Shown: piece by piece, positions 15,982-27,747 of the stretch
Layout of the letters: each line of letters starts with the position of its first letter
How positions within the stretch are numbered: position 1 is the stretch's first letter
Origin: Halopseudomonas litoralis
GTDB lineage: Bacteria; Pseudomonadota; Gammaproteobacteria; Pseudomonadales; Pseudomonadaceae
Length of the DNA: 64,000 nt
NCBI RefSeq assembly: GCF_900105005.1
Contig: NZ_LT629748.1
Coordinates: 558,001-622,000, forward strand
Reading direction: 5' to 3'
Made by a program: the position numbers and the translations under genes
Notes under the pieces: generated by a model
What the model was told of the DNA's origin: nothing
What the model saw: the letters and a program-made list of their open reading frames with translations, nothing else
Database searches by the model: none

Positions 15982-16947
15982 TCAGCGGCAATTTCCAGCC
16001 TTGCGATAGCCTTGTTTCTGCGCCTCGGCTTCGCTGTCAAACCAGCGAATGTTGCGGCTGCTGACCCGATGGTAACTGGGGCAACCTTGGGGCAGGTGAT
16101 AAACCTTGCTGTTCTGATTACCGATGATCTGTTCTACCTGCGTCAAGCGCGCATTGGGTGCCGCGGCTTTGACAGACGTTGGCGAGGCCGGGTTGGCGCG
16201 CAATCCATCGCCGCTGTTCTGGTAGTGCAAATGCCATTGCCGCTCGCCCGTCACGAAAGGGTTTTCATGTCCCATCAGGCGACCGATGCGCTGGTTGCGC
16301 TCTTGCTCCCACAAGGTTGGTGGGTGCTGCCGATCCCATGCCATCATCAAACGCTGTTGCTGGGCGGCCATATTCAGATCGTAGCGATCGTGCATATAGA
16401 ACCAGACCCGGGCGATCTGCCCCTTCACCGCATCGCGCGGCTCCACCGCCCTGTCGGAAAACTCTACCTTGAAGTCACACTGACCATGACGGTAGTCCGT
16501 GCCGGGCAGGACGCCGAAACGGTAATTGCTGCGGTCGGCGTTGGTCTCGCCAATGGCAGGGGTGAGGTTGTGCAGGTCGGCTTCCATGACGTTGAACGCC
16601 GGGTCGCTTTTCTTGCAATTGCTGCGTCCGCCCTGTTGCCAGCATTGGCGCTGCTGACCGAACAGCGAGGCGGGCACTATATGTTCCCATTCGATGCGCA
16701 TGGCGCGGTTGGGTTGGGCGCGGGTCTGGTAGCCGCAGCTTTTATGATCCACTCTGCCGCCTGAACGCCCGACCCATTCCCAGGTGCAGCCACAATAGAA
16801 GGTGCCGTCATCGTTGCGGTCGTGATAGACCTGCTGTCGGGCCTGGGTCTTGGCGGCTTCGAAGGTGGCAGGTGCGGCGGATACAAGAGCGGAGTGGAAC
16901 AGGCAGACAAACAGGCACAGCGCGACGGTACGAAAGGATCTGGACAT
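15982..16947 (-). CDS. endA: Periplasmic/extracellular endonuclease I with C-terminal Ada-like zinc-binding domain
   Basis: Nonspecific DNase of the EndA/NucM/Vvn family. A signal peptide (LCLFVCLFHSALVSA) is followed by the catalytic region RIEWEHIVPASLFG (His as general base), DLHNLTPAIGETNADRSNYRFG (Asn for metal), and Cys pairs (FYCGCTWE, DHKSCGYQ, NCKKSD) that should form disulfides. The last 45 residues (VYHLPQGCPSYHRVS...GYRKAGNC) form an extra domain resembling the Ada metal-binding fold, with Cys in QGCPSY and GNC. The total is 321 residues, longer than E. coli EndA (235). It is transcribed alone. Confidence 0.9.
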   Translation of the reverse strand: MSRSFRTVALCLFVCLFHSALVSAAPATFEAAKTQARQQVYHDRNDDGTFYCGCTWEWVGRSGGRVDHKSCGYQTRAQPNRAMRIEWEHIVPASLFGQQRQCWQQGGRSNCKKSDPAFNVMEADLHNLTPAIGETNADRSNYRFGVLPGTDYRHGQCDFKVEFSDRAVEPRDAVKGQIARVWFYMHDRYDLNMAAQQQRLMMAWDRQHPPTLWEQERNQRIGRLMGHENPFVTGERQWHLHYQNSGDGLRANPASPTSVKAAAPNARLTQVEQIIGNQNSKVYHLPQGCPSYHRVSSRNIRWFDSEAEAQKQGYRKAGNCR

Positions 16948-17206
16948 TGAACGACTTATAGCAATGAGAACCGGGGCATCCGATACTGCGCGGCTATTGT
17001 AGCGAAAACGCCGTCCCAGAGCTGCCGCGTCTCGCTATCGAGACACTTTTTATCCGTTGGCGTATTCATAACATGAATGCCGGTTATAAACGGGTTTCGT
17101 TGTTCATCGCCGGGTCTTTTGCGTAATGTATTGGTCCGTTCAGTCCGTGTCGGCAGGCGTTTCCACGCTCTTGCCCGGCATACAAATACAATTCTGGAGA
17201 GGCAAT

Positions 17207-18427
17207 ATGGCTTCGTTTGAAGACATCAAACAGGTAGGTGTGATTGGTGCCGGCACCATGGGCCGCGGCATCGTCATGAACTTCGTCAATGCCGGTTATC
17301 CGGTGGTCTGGCTGGATGTGAATGCCGAGATGCTGGAGAAGGGGCTGGCTGATATCGCCAGTGTCTACAAGCGCTCCGTCGCCCAGCAGCGTTTCGATGA
17401 TGCCGAGGCTCAAGCTCGTCTGCAGCGCATCTCCACCACCCAGGATTACGCGGCGCTGGCTGATATGGATCTGGTGGTTGAAGCTGTCTATGAAAACATG
17501 GATCTGAAGAAAACCATCTTTGCCGAATTGGACAAGGCAGCGAAGCCTTCTGCCATTCTGGCGACCAATACCTCCTATCTGGACATTGATGAAATCGCCT
17601 CCGCCACCAAGCGGCCGGCACAGGTGCTGGGCCTGCACTTCTTCAGTCCGGCGCACATCATGAAACTGTTGGAAGTGGTACGTGGCAAGGCTACCGCTGA
17701 GGATGTGATGGATACCTGTCTGGCGGTCGGCAGCAAGATCGGCAAGGAAGCGGTACTGGCCGGCAACTGCCATGGTTTCATCGGCAACCGCATGCTGTCG
17801 ATGTATTCACGTCAGTCCCGCGAAGTGGTCTTGGAAGGTGCCACGCCTTGGCAGGTGGATCAGGCGCTGCAGGGTTTTGGCATGGCAATGGGGCCTTACC
17901 GCATGTATGACGTGGTTGGCGTCGATCTGGGCTGGCGCTCCCGGCAGTTGGCTGGCCTGGGTCGTGGCGAGCCGATAGTCTGGCTGGACAACCGTTTGTG
18001 TGAAATGGAACGTTTCGGTCAGAAGAGCGGCCATGGCTTCTATCGTTACGAGCCGGGCAGCCGTCAGGCAATCCATGATCCGGAAACCGACATGATGGCC
18101 CGTGAAGTGGCTGAAGAGGCGGGTTACACCCAGCGCGAGGTCGGCAACGAGGAAATCGTTCAGCGTTGTATTCTGGCGCTGGTCAACGAAGGCGCGCGCA
18201 TTCTGGATGAAGGTTTCGCCGAGAGCCCGGAAGATATCGATCGCGTCTACCGTTTTGGCTACGGCTTCCCGGCTGAGCGTGGCGGGCCGATGGCCTATGC
18301 CGATAGCCTGGGGCTGGATGTGGTTCTGCAGCAGATCCGCGAACTGGAAGCCAGTCAGGGTGAGTTCTGGAAGCCGGCCGCCGGACTGGTCAAGCGTGCT
18401 GAAGCGGGTGAGAAATTCATCGGCTGA
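17207..18427 (+). CDS. Stand-alone 3-hydroxyacyl-CoA dehydrogenase
   Basis: Oxidises (S)-3-hydroxyacyl-CoA to 3-oxoacyl-CoA with NAD+, a beta-oxidation step. The 406 residues start MASFEDIKQVGVIGAGTMG (NAD-binding GAGTMG at 14-19), with HFFSPAHIMKLLEVV, NCHGFIGNRML and a doubled C-terminal 3HCDH domain ending ERGGPMAYADSLGLD, as in the dehydrogenase half of FadB. No enoyl-CoA hydratase half is attached. GGAGAGG stands 4 bases before ATG 17207; the open frame extends upstream without a good start. No neighbour belongs to fatty-acid metabolism, so its physiological substrate is unclear. Confidence 0.88.
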   Translation: MASFEDIKQVGVIGAGTMGRGIVMNFVNAGYPVVWLDVNAEMLEKGLADIASVYKRSVAQQRFDDAEAQARLQRISTTQDYAALADMDLVVEAVYENMDLKKTIFAELDKAAKPSAILATNTSYLDIDEIASATKRPAQVLGLHFFSPAHIMKLLEVVRGKATAEDVMDTCLAVGSKIGKEAVLAGNCHGFIGNRMLSMYSRQSREVVLEGATPWQVDQALQGFGMAMGPYRMYDVVGVDLGWRSRQLAGLGRGEPIVWLDNRLCEMERFGQKSGHGFYRYEPGSRQAIHDPETDMMAREVAEEAGYTQREVGNEEIVQRCILALVNEGARILDEGFAESPEDIDRVYRFGYGFPAERGGPMAYADSLGLDVVLQQIRELEASQGEFWKPAAGLVKRAEAGEKFIG

Positions 18428-18450
18428 GTCACTGCAGCACCGACTGCCGT

Positions 18451-18482
18451 CGTAGCGCCCTGTTCCGCATTCGGGCGCTACG
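18451..18482. terminator. Stem-loop between converging genes
   Basis: CGTAGCGCCC (18451-18460) and GGGCGCTACG (18473-18482) form a perfect 10-bp stem with a 12-base loop, between the converging dehydrogenase and DUF3108 genes. No T-run follows on either strand, so it may be a transcript-end protecting hairpin rather than a true intrinsic terminator. Confidence 0.45.
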
Positions 18483-18571
18483 CCAGGCGGTCTCGACGCG
18501 GCGCAGCTAATATGCTGTCGCCGCGCGGGCCGGGACAACCCAACAGGCCTGCCGTAAAATCTTGGTTTCTC

Positions 18572-19330
18572 TCAGTTACTGGTGACTGGCGTGCCGATCA
18601 CCGGCTCCCCATCCAGCGTTGCTTCCTTGAGCATGATCTGATAATGCTGCCCATCGGTTTCGACCTGACTCAGGCGGACCAGCAGGTATTGCCAGTCTTT
18701 GGCGAACCACAGGGTGGTCTCGCGTTGGGCGTCAGGCTCGCGCACGCGCTCGACTTCCACTGCGTCGAACTGGCCGGCCCGCGTGGTGACGCGTTTCTCG
18801 CCCGTTACCCGAAAGCGGTACTCCTCCACTTCATCCTCATCTGCAACGCGGTAATGCATTTCTTTTTTGCCGGCCATGAGATCGCGCTGCAGGGCAAGTT
18901 GATAGGTGGTGCGGTCGAGCAGTCCGGGTTCGGTTGGCAAGCTGAAGGCTTCCTTCTTGTGCTCACCGGTGACAACTCCGGCTTCCCAATCGAAGCTCTG
19001 AGTGGTCAGGCGTCCACGGCCAAGGCCTTTGCGCTCATAACGGTAGCTGAGCGGGATCAGTTGCTCATTGTCCACCCGCAGCAGGCTCTCTTCGGTCAGC
19101 CTGGCGACGAACATGCCGGCCTGAAATGACAGCGTCCAGGTACCGTCAGCGTTGGCTTGCAGGCTGTGGGTGGCTTCGCCATTGACTGGGATCTTCTTCA
19201 TGTCGGCAGCGTAGCTGGCGCTGAAGGGAACCAGTGGTTGGGCGGTTGCCAGGCTGCTGCCAAGGGCCAGGACGGCGACGGCCAGCCAGCGGCCGGAGCG
19301 GCGGAACAAGTGCGAACTGCTGTCAATCAT
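18572..19330 (-). CDS. DUF3108 domain periplasmic protein
   Basis: A 252-residue exported protein of unknown function. A signal peptide (GRWLAVAVLALGSSLATAQ) precedes a DUF3108 region with FSASYAADMKKIPVNGEA, SYRYERKGLGRGR and TTLWFAKDWQYLLVRLSQ, a predicted beta-rich domain. The start at 19330 (MIDSSSHLFRR) overlaps the purN stop by 8 bases, so it is co-transcribed with purM-purN. The open frame reaches further upstream, but only inside purN. The same arrangement is known in other pseudomonads; no role in purine synthesis has been shown. Confidence 0.82.
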   Translation of the reverse strand: MIDSSSHLFRRSGRWLAVAVLALGSSLATAQPLVPFSASYAADMKKIPVNGEATHSLQANADGTWTLSFQAGMFVARLTEESLLRVDNEQLIPLSYRYERKGLGRGRLTTQSFDWEAGVVTGEHKKEAFSLPTEPGLLDRTTYQLALQRDLMAGKKEMHYRVADEDEVEEYRFRVTGEKRVTTRAGQFDAVEVERVREPDAQRETTLWFAKDWQYLLVRLSQVETDGQHYQIMLKEATLDGEPVIGTPVTSN

Positions 19331-19994
19331 TGAAATGACCTCGCGTGTCGGTTTCGAATTGATCCAGCCTGAGACCGCTCGGCGCAAGGGGGGCGCCATC
19401 CAGGCAGGCTCGGCCATCCAGCAGCCGCAGGCGACCGTTGGCATACAGCATAGCAGCCAGCGGGTAGAGTCTGTGTTCCGTGTGACGAACCCGCTCGGCG
19501 AGCGACTCCGGGGTGTCATCGGAGAGGACGGGTACGTGTGACTGCAGGATGGGCGGGCCGCCGTCGAGCTCTTCAGTGACAAAATGCACCGTCGCGCCAT
19601 GCTCGTGATCGCCTGCCTGCAGCGCGCGCTGATGGGTGTGCAGTCCTGGATATTTGGGCAGCAGCGACGGATGAATATTCAGCAATCGCCCCTGATAGTG
19701 ATGGGCGAACTCGGCGGTGAGAATGCGCATGAAGCCGGCCAGTATCACCAGATCCGGGGCATGCGTGTCGATCAGGGCTGCGAGAGCCTGGTCATAGCTG
19801 GCCCGATCAGCAAATGCGCGGTGGCTGAGCACCGCGGTGGGAATGCCGGCCCTGGCGGCTCGCTCCAGCCCAAAGGCATCGTCGCGGTTGGAAATCACCG
19901 CGACGATATTGGCCTGTCTGCCATGCAGAGTATCGATGAAGGCCTGAAGGTTGCTGCCTGATCCGGAGATCAATACGACGATGCGGCAACTCAC
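19323..19994 (-). CDS. purN: Phosphoribosylglycinamide formyltransferase
   Basis: Adds a formyl group from 10-formyltetrahydrofolate to GAR, the third step of purine synthesis. The 223 residues carry the phosphate-binding loop GSGSNLQ (11-17), FMRILTAEF and the catalytic set Asn106, His108 (NIHPSLLPKYPGLHTH) and Asp144 (ELDGGPPI), at the same positions as in E. coli. It follows purM by 3 bases, and its product is used two steps before that of PurM. Confidence 0.96.
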   Translation of the reverse strand: MSCRIVVLISGSGSNLQAFIDTLHGRQANIVAVISNRDDAFGLERAARAGIPTAVLSHRAFADRASYDQALAALIDTHAPDLVILAGFMRILTAEFAHHYQGRLLNIHPSLLPKYPGLHTHQRALQAGDHEHGATVHFVTEELDGGPPILQSHVPVLSDDTPESLAERVRHTEHRLYPLAAMLYANGRLRLLDGRACLDGAPLAPSGLRLDQFETDTRGHFND

Positions 19995-19997
19995 TTA

Positions 19998-21062
19998 TCA
20001 GTTGCCGTTACGCAGTACAACAGCCTCACCGCTGGCATCGGCGGTTTCGATGGTGCCGATGATCCAGGGCTGTTCCCCGGCATCTTTCAGTACCTGTAAT
20101 GCATTTTCCGCCTGATCCGCAGCGACGCAGACGACCATGCCGACGCCGCAGTTGAGCACGCGGTGCATCTCGGTTTCGTCAACGTTGCCCTGTTCCTGCA
20201 GCCAATTGAATACGGCTGGGCGCTTCCAACTGCTGAGGTCGATGCTGGCGCTGGCATTGTCGGGGAGCACGCGTGGAATGTTCTCCAGCAGGCCGCCGCC
20301 GGTGATGTGCGCCATGGCCTTGACCGCTCCGGTCTGCTTGATCAGCTGCAGCAGAGCCTTGACGTAGATGCGCGTGGGCGCCATCAGCAGGTCGGTCAGT
20401 GGCTGGCCGTCGAGCTGTACGTTGCTGATGTCGGCACCGGCAACCTCGATGATCTTGCGGATCAGGGAGTAGCCATTGGAGTGCGGGCCGGAGGAGGGCA
20501 GAGCAAGCAGGACGTCGCCGGGCTGTACCTTGCTCCCATCAATGATCTCGGCCTTTTCCACCACGCCGACGCAGAAACCGGCCAGGTCGTAGTCGTCGCC
20601 TTCGTACATGCCGGGCATTTCAGCGGTTTCGCCGCCTACCAGGGCGCAGCCAGACAGCTCGCAACCAGCGCCGATACCGGTAACCACCTGGGCGGCGACA
20701 TCAATGTTCAGCTTGCCGGTAGCGTAGTAGTCGAGAAAGAACAGCGGTTCTGCGCCGCATACCACCAGGTCGTTCACGCACATGGCAACCAGGTCGATAC
20801 CGATCTGATCGTGCTTGTTCAGGTCTATCGCCAGGCGCAATTTGGTGCCCACGCCGTCTGTGCCGGAAACCAGTACCGGCTGCTTATAGCCTGCCGGGAT
20901 TTCGCACAGCGCACCAAAACCACCCAGGCCGCCCATGACTTCCGGGCGCGCAGTGCGTTTGGCGACATGCTTGATGCGATCCACGAGCGCGTTTCCGGCG
21001 TCGATATCGACTCCCGCGTCCTTGTAACTGATGGAGGGCTTGGAGGGCGTTTGGCTGCTCAT
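19998..21062 (-). CDS. purM: Phosphoribosylformylglycinamidine cyclo-ligase (AIR synthetase)
   Basis: ATP-dependent ring closure of FGAM to aminoimidazole ribotide. Start ATG 21062 gives 354 residues beginning [21 protein letters not shown]; family motifs are [54 protein letters not shown] and [17 protein letters not shown]. It forms an operon purM-purN-DUF3108 on the minus strand, divergent from the DUF2066 gene. purC lies 40 kb away in this window. Confidence 0.96.
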   Translation of the reverse strand: MSSQTPSKPSISYKDAGVDIDAGNALVDRIKHVAKRTARPEVMGGLGGFGALCEIPAGYKQPVLVSGTDGVGTKLRLAIDLNKHDQIGIDLVAMCVNDLVVCGAEPLFFLDYYATGKLNIDVAAQVVTGIGAGCELSGCALVGGETAEMPGMYEGDDYDLAGFCVGVVEKAEIIDGSKVQPGDVLLALPSSGPHSNGYSLIRKIIEVAGADISNVQLDGQPLTDLLMAPTRIYVKALLQLIKQTGAVKAMAHITGGGLLENIPRVLPDNASASIDLSSWKRPAVFNWLQEQGNVDETEMHRVLNCGVGMVVCVAADQAENALQVLKDAGEQPWIIGTIETADASGEAVVLRNGN

Positions 21063-21275
21063 GCGTGGGTCTCGAGTGATCAAAGGGAGAGGGCGGGCCG
21101 TCATGTTTTCGGCTGGCGCTAGTGTACCAATTCATCGCGCGCGCGACCATGCTCGAGCGACTTTGGATGACTGCGGTTGCCGCCGATCCAGCGCTTGTTT
21201 AATGTATGCGCTTTAAGAGCGCTGTGTCATGGCCGGTTTCGGGGCATACAGCAGCATCATCAAATGGAATTCCCC

Positions 21276-22490
<1,215 letters not shown>

Positions 22491-22542
22491 GAATGGGAAA
22501 CGGGCCGATGCATAGCAACCCAATCAAGGTGGAATCGATCTG

Positions 22543-23256
22543 ATGGCAGCAGGCCAACCTGTGCAACTGCCTCTGGGCGTCAAACTCAGGGATGAAGCCA
22601 CCTTCGACAGCTATTTTTCCGGCCCCAATGCCGGGGTGCTCGCAGTGTTGCAGTCGCTGGCCAATCCACGGGAGCTGCCAGCAGAGTTGTGCGTCTATCT
22701 GTGGGGCCCTACCGGCAGCGGCCGCTCGCATCTGCTGCAGGCCGCCTGTCATCGGATGGCTGAAGCAGGCGGTCTGGCGATGTACCTGCCGCTGGATGAG
22801 CTGATGGCCCACGGGCCGGCGTTGCTTGAGGGGATGGAAGGGTTCGACCTGTTGTGTCTCGATGGTCTGGGCGCACTGGCTGGTCAGGATGACTGGGAAG
22901 AAGCGTTGTTTCACTTGTACAACCGCATTCAGCAACGTCAGGGGCGATTGCTGATCGCCGCTACCGCAGCGCCTCGTGCGCTGAACTTCAATCTGCCGGA
23001 TCTTGTGTCACGTCTGGGCTGGGGGCTGGTCTATCAGCTGCAGGCGCTGGATGACGAGGGTAAACAGCAGATGCTCAAGCTGCGTGCTGAGCGTCGCGGA
23101 CTGCAACTGCCTGATGAAGTGGCGCGCTATATCCTCAGTCGCGGTGCGCGCGGCATGAATGAGCTGTTCGCGGCGTTGGAGCAGTTGGACCAGGCGTCCC
23201 TGCAGGCCCAGCATCGTCTGACCATCCCCTTCGTTAAGCGGGTGATGGGCTGGTAG
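22543..23256 (+). CDS. hda: DnaA regulatory inactivator Hda
   Basis: With the DNA-loaded sliding clamp it stimulates hydrolysis of DnaA-ATP and so limits re-initiation of replication. The N-terminus QPVQLPLGV contains the clamp-binding QL-x-LPL motif; the AAA+ domain has Walker A-type GPTGSGRSHLLQAA, DLLCLDGLGALAG (Walker B) and RLGWGLVYQLQAL. The 237 residues match E. coli Hda (233). The P-loop has Arg where DnaA has Lys (GSGRS), as is common in Hda proteins. A strong hairpin follows. Confidence 0.94.
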   Translation: MAAGQPVQLPLGVKLRDEATFDSYFSGPNAGVLAVLQSLANPRELPAELCVYLWGPTGSGRSHLLQAACHRMAEAGGLAMYLPLDELMAHGPALLEGMEGFDLLCLDGLGALAGQDDWEEALFHLYNRIQQRQGRLLIAATAAPRALNFNLPDLVSRLGWGLVYQLQALDDEGKQQMLKLRAERRGLQLPDEVARYILSRGARGMNELFAALEQLDQASLQAQHRLTIPFVKRVMGW

Positions 23257-23264
23257 TCACCGGG

Positions 23265-23300
23265 CTGATTTTGCGCGGGGCTGTGTTGCCCTGCGCAAAA

Positions 23301-23304
<4 letters not shown>
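23265..23304. terminator. Bidirectional hairpin terminator between hda and DUF2069 gene
   Basis: CTGATTTTGCGC (23265-23276) is mirrored by GCGCAAAATCAG (23293-23304), with further GGG/CCC pairing inside. Because the stem contains TTTT and AAAA, it can act on both strands. The right arm overlaps the stop codon of the minus-strand DUF2069 gene. Confidence 0.75.
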
Positions 23305-24674
<1,370 letters not shown>

Positions 24675-24771
24675 GGCGATCTCCATTCAGATGAGATTTG
24701 GCCCGCCTGCTGTAGCTCAGGCGGAGTATGGAAGCTATTCTAAGCAAAACATCGGCTGTCAGGGAGCCTGA

Positions 24772-26028
24772 ATGCCACCTCGATTGCAACTGTTATGGCA
24801 TTTCTGCCGCTATCTGTTTCGGCGTTTCGGTGAAGACAATTGCGCCAAGAATGCCGCGGCCCTGACCTATACCACGTTGTTTGCCGTGGTGCCGGTGATG
24901 ACGGTTACCTATGCGATGCTGGCGGCAATACCGGCTTTCAATCAGGTCGGTGGCCAGATTGAGGGGTTTATCTTCGATAATTTCGTTCCTTCGACCGGGG
25001 CCACGCTAAGAGAGTATCTCAGCGAGTTTTCCCAGCAGGCACGGCAGTTGACCGGTATAGGTGTGGCGGTATTGATGATTACCGCATTCCTGATGCTGTT
25101 GAGTATCGAGCAAGCCTTCAACGCCATCTGGCGCATCCGTTATCCGCGTCGTGGTATTTCCAGTTTCCTATTGTACTGGGCAGTGCTGAGTCTCGGACCT
25201 CTGTTGTTGGGGGCAGGGTTTGTGGTCAGTACCTATATGGCCTCGTTGTCCTTCCTGTCCGGTGATGCGGTGCTTGCCTCGGCGTGGCGGGAGCTGTTGC
25301 GCTGGTTGCCGCTGCTGTTGAGTATCGCCGCCTTTACTCTTATCTACGTGGCCGTGCCCAATACGCGGGTGCGGCTCAAGCATGCATTCGCCGGTGGTCT
25401 GTTGGTGGCGCTGTTGTTCGAGGGGGCGAAGGCCTGTTTCGCTCTGTATGTGGCGTTGTTTCCCAGCTTCCAGCTGATTTACGGCGCCTTCGCAGCCTTT
25501 CCGCTATTTCTGCTGTGGATTTACGTCAGCTGGATGATCATTCTGTTTGGTGCCGAGTTGGTCTGCAATCTGGGCAGCAGCTTAGCCTGGCAGCGCCCGA
25601 TCTATCCTCGTCTGATCAACCTGCTCGCCCTGCTGCGGGTGTTTCTCCGCGCGCAGCAGCAGGGTCACACGGTGGATCTGGCCAGAGTGAATGCCGTCGG
25701 CTGGGGCATGTCGGAAGAACTGTGGTTGCAATTGACCGATTGGCTGGAAGCCCGGCGCATCATCACCCGCGCACAGCAAGGAGGTTATCTGCTGAGTCGG
25801 GACCTGGATCAGCTGGAGCTGGCGGAATTGCTGGAAGCATTGCCTGAGGCTCTGCCGAGCGTGGCTTCCTTGCCGCTGTTGCTGCAGGGAGACGAGGTCT
25901 GGTATCCACCGATTCGTGAGGCATTGGTTGAGCTGGAAGACAGTCGTCGTCACATAATGGCCGGCAGTGTGAAAAGCTGGCTGAGCGGTGATGGCAAGAT
26001 CACATCCGCAACGGGGGAGATTATATGA
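24772..26028 (+). CDS. YihY family inner-membrane protein (BrkB type)
   Basis: A 418-residue protein. The N-terminal 270 residues have the UPF0761/BrkB membrane domain (FGEDNCAKNAAALTYTTLFAVVPVMTVTYAMLAAIP, PNTRVRLKHAFAGGLLVALLFE, WIYVSWMIILFGAELVCNL). The C-terminal 140 residues are soluble and resemble a winged helix, with RRIITRAQQGGYLLSRDLDQLELAELLEALP. It is distinct from the shorter paralogue at 15052. Its stop overlaps the thioredoxin-like gene by 4 bases. Function is unknown; earlier ribonuclease BN labels are erroneous. Confidence 0.87.
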   Translation: MPPRLQLLWHFCRYLFRRFGEDNCAKNAAALTYTTLFAVVPVMTVTYAMLAAIPAFNQVGGQIEGFIFDNFVPSTGATLREYLSEFSQQARQLTGIGVAVLMITAFLMLLSIEQAFNAIWRIRYPRRGISSFLLYWAVLSLGPLLLGAGFVVSTYMASLSFLSGDAVLASAWRELLRWLPLLLSIAAFTLIYVAVPNTRVRLKHAFAGGLLVALLFEGAKACFALYVALFPSFQLIYGAFAAFPLFLLWIYVSWMIILFGAELVCNLGSSLAWQRPIYPRLINLLALLRVFLRAQQQGHTVDLARVNAVGWGMSEELWLQLTDWLEARRIITRAQQGGYLLSRDLDQLELAELLEALPEALPSVASLPLLLQGDEVWYPPIREALVELEDSRRHIMAGSVKSWLSGDGKITSATGEII

Positions 26029-26465
26029 AGATGGGATTGTGCGGCGGCGTTCTGGCTGCTGCGTTGCTGCTGGTCGGCTGCGGTGAGGGGAAATGGCTGG
26101 ATCATCAGGGCAACCGGGTCAGTAGCGCGGACCTCGACGGTCGATGGGTAGTGGTCAATTACTGGGCCGAGTGGTGCGCTCCCTGCCGCCATGAACTACC
26201 GGAATTCAACCGGCTGGCGGAGGAAAATCCGCATGTGGCGGTGCTGGGGATCAACTATGACGGCGTCAGTGGCGATCAGCTACGTGAGCTGGCGGACGCG
26301 ATGGATATTCAGTTTGCCGTGATGGGCCAGGACTTTGCCGACAGCTATGAACTGGAGCGCCCCCAGGTGCTGCCGACGACCTACGTCTTCAATCCTGAAG
26401 GCGAGCTGCTGCACAGTCTGGCGGGACCACAGACCGAGGAGACGCTGTTGGCGTTGCTGGATTAG
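26025..26465 (+). CDS. TlpA-like thioredoxin-domain lipoprotein
   Basis: A 146-residue membrane-anchored thiol-disulfide oxidoreductase. The signal peptide ends in a lipobox LLVGC (Cys17), followed by VVNYWAEWCAPCRHELPEFN with active-site WCAPC and the cis-Pro in RPQVLPTTYVF. It likely keeps periplasmic cysteines reduced. ATG overlaps the stop of the YihY gene (ATGA). It converges with the transglycosylase gene and overlaps it by 4 bases. Confidence 0.88.
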   Translation: MKMGLCGGVLAAALLLVGCGEGKWLDHQGNRVSSADLDGRWVVVNYWAEWCAPCRHELPEFNRLAEENPHVAVLGINYDGVSGDQLRELADAMDIQFAVMGQDFADSYELERPQVLPTTYVFNPEGELLHSLAGPQTEETLLALLD

Positions 26466-27043
26466 TCCTTGACGTACCAATAGCGATACCAGTATTCCTG
26501 CACCTTGTCCGGGTAGCGGTGGCTGCCGAGGCTGCCGTTATAGCGCGCCAGGGCTCGGCGCAGGTCGCCTTTCTCCCGCTCGAGGTAATACTTCAGGATG
26601 GTGCAGCCGTAGCGCAGATTGGTCGCCAGATCGATCAGGTTGTCCTCGGGGCGCCCGAGTTCGCTCTTCCAGAACGGCATCACCTGCATCACCCCCTGAG
26701 CGCCCACGCGGGACAGCGCATAGCGGTCGAACAGACTTTCCACATGAATCACCGCCAATACCATATCCGGCTTCAAGCCGGCTTGCCGGGCTTCGCGATG
26801 AACCAATTGCAGGAAGTTCAGCCGTTCTGCTTCGTCCGGTATGTAGCGGCGCAGCCGGGTGGACATGTCCAACAGCCAGACTTCAGCATCAAAGGCGTCG
26901 GCGAAGCCGTCCGCCTGGGAGACCGTGTGCATCAGCAATGCACGCAGGTCGGGGTCGACCGGCGGCTGTGTCTGATTGGATGCCATTGTGACAGGGGCAA
27001 GGCTCAGAAGCAGGCAGAACACAATCCATGTGTTACGGGGCAT
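26462..27043 (-). CDS. Lytic transglycosylase (SLT domain)
   Basis: Exported murein-cleaving enzyme, 193 residues. After the signal peptide (WIVFCLLLSLAPVTMA) and a helical linker it has the goose-lysozyme-like SLT core: AVIHVESLFDRYALSRVGAQGVMQVMPFW with the catalytic Glu in HVES, then NLIDLATNLRYGCTILKYYL and LARYNGSLG. It starts 2 bases after the upstream lipoprotein stop, forming proS-lipoprotein-SLT. It could remodel peptidoglycan generally; no dedicated secretion system adjoins it. Confidence 0.88.
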   Translation of the reverse strand: MPRNTWIVFCLLLSLAPVTMASNQTQPPVDPDLRALLMHTVSQADGFADAFDAEVWLLDMSTRLRRYIPDEAERLNFLQLVHREARQAGLKPDMVLAVIHVESLFDRYALSRVGAQGVMQVMPFWKSELGRPEDNLIDLATNLRYGCTILKYYLEREKGDLRRALARYNGSLGSHRYPDKVQEYWYRYWYVKD

Positions 27044-27045
27044 GA

Positions 27046-27747
27046 TCAGGGACGTTCGCTGTTTTCCAGGGCTTGGAGAAATTCTGTCTGCAGTTCGGGG
27101 TCACCGATAGTCAGCATCATCAGCATGTTCTCCAACTGGTTGGATTCTTCCTCCAGACCGAGCGTGTCAAGCCGGTTGATACGGTAGATCCACTGCTCGA
27201 CGTCGCTTTCCTCCAGGTTGTCATGTACCAGATTGACTGCTTCGCGCAAGATCGAGCGCAGTTCGCGGCTGACTAACAGGTTCTGTTCGGCAACGATTGA
27301 AGGGCCGGCACGGGCAATAAGCTGAATGACACGCAGGCTCTGGAAATCCAGCTCGATGAACTGTTCGCTCAACAGGTTCAGACGCAACAGGCCGTCATGG
27401 TCGGTCTGCAGGGAGAACCGCTTGCCGTCGGCGATCAAGTTGATCGGCTGGCTGGCCCACGGCAGTGCCTGATAACTTTCAAGGCGATTGACCACCTGAT
27501 CCTTGGCGTCGAATTCGGTTACCTGGTGCAGTAACTGCTCGGTCACACGAATGGTCCGATGGGGTGAGGTCAGCACCAGCTGTTCGCCGGCATCAATGCG
27601 CAGAGTGTGGCTGATCAGTTCGCGCTCAACCCGCGCAGCCGCATCCCCGGAGGGTGGAGTCTGAATGCTGCAAGCAGTCAGGCTCAGGCCGGCCCAAAGC
27701 CATAAGGCCCAGGGCAGCAGTGGTTGGTGCATGCCGCGAGTTCTCAT
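27046..27747 (-). CDS. Conserved lipoprotein of unknown function
   Basis: A 233-residue protein with a signal peptide and lipobox SLTAC, so anchored in the outer or inner membrane. The rest has no motif I recognise; it is acidic and leucine-rich with predicted helices at the C-terminus. It sits between proS (ATGA overlap) and the transglycosylase gene (2-base gap), so expression is coupled to both. The neighbour suggests an envelope role, but this is only context. Confidence 0.7.
   Translation of the reverse strand: MRTRGMHQPLLPWALWLWAGLSLTACSIQTPPSGDAAARVERELISHTLRIDAGEQLVLTSPHRTIRVTEQLLHQVTEFDAKDQVVNRLESYQALPWASQPINLIADGKRFSLQTDHDGLLRLNLLSEQFIELDFQSLRVIQLIARAGPSIVAEQNLLVSRELRSILREAVNLVHDNLEESDVEQWIYRINRLDTLGLEEESNQLENMLMMLTIGDPELQTEFLQALENSERP

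Noticed and set aside
20163..21122. 319-residue plus-strand frame antisense to purM
   Set aside because: PurM is clear on the minus strand; the plus frame has no start context or family match.
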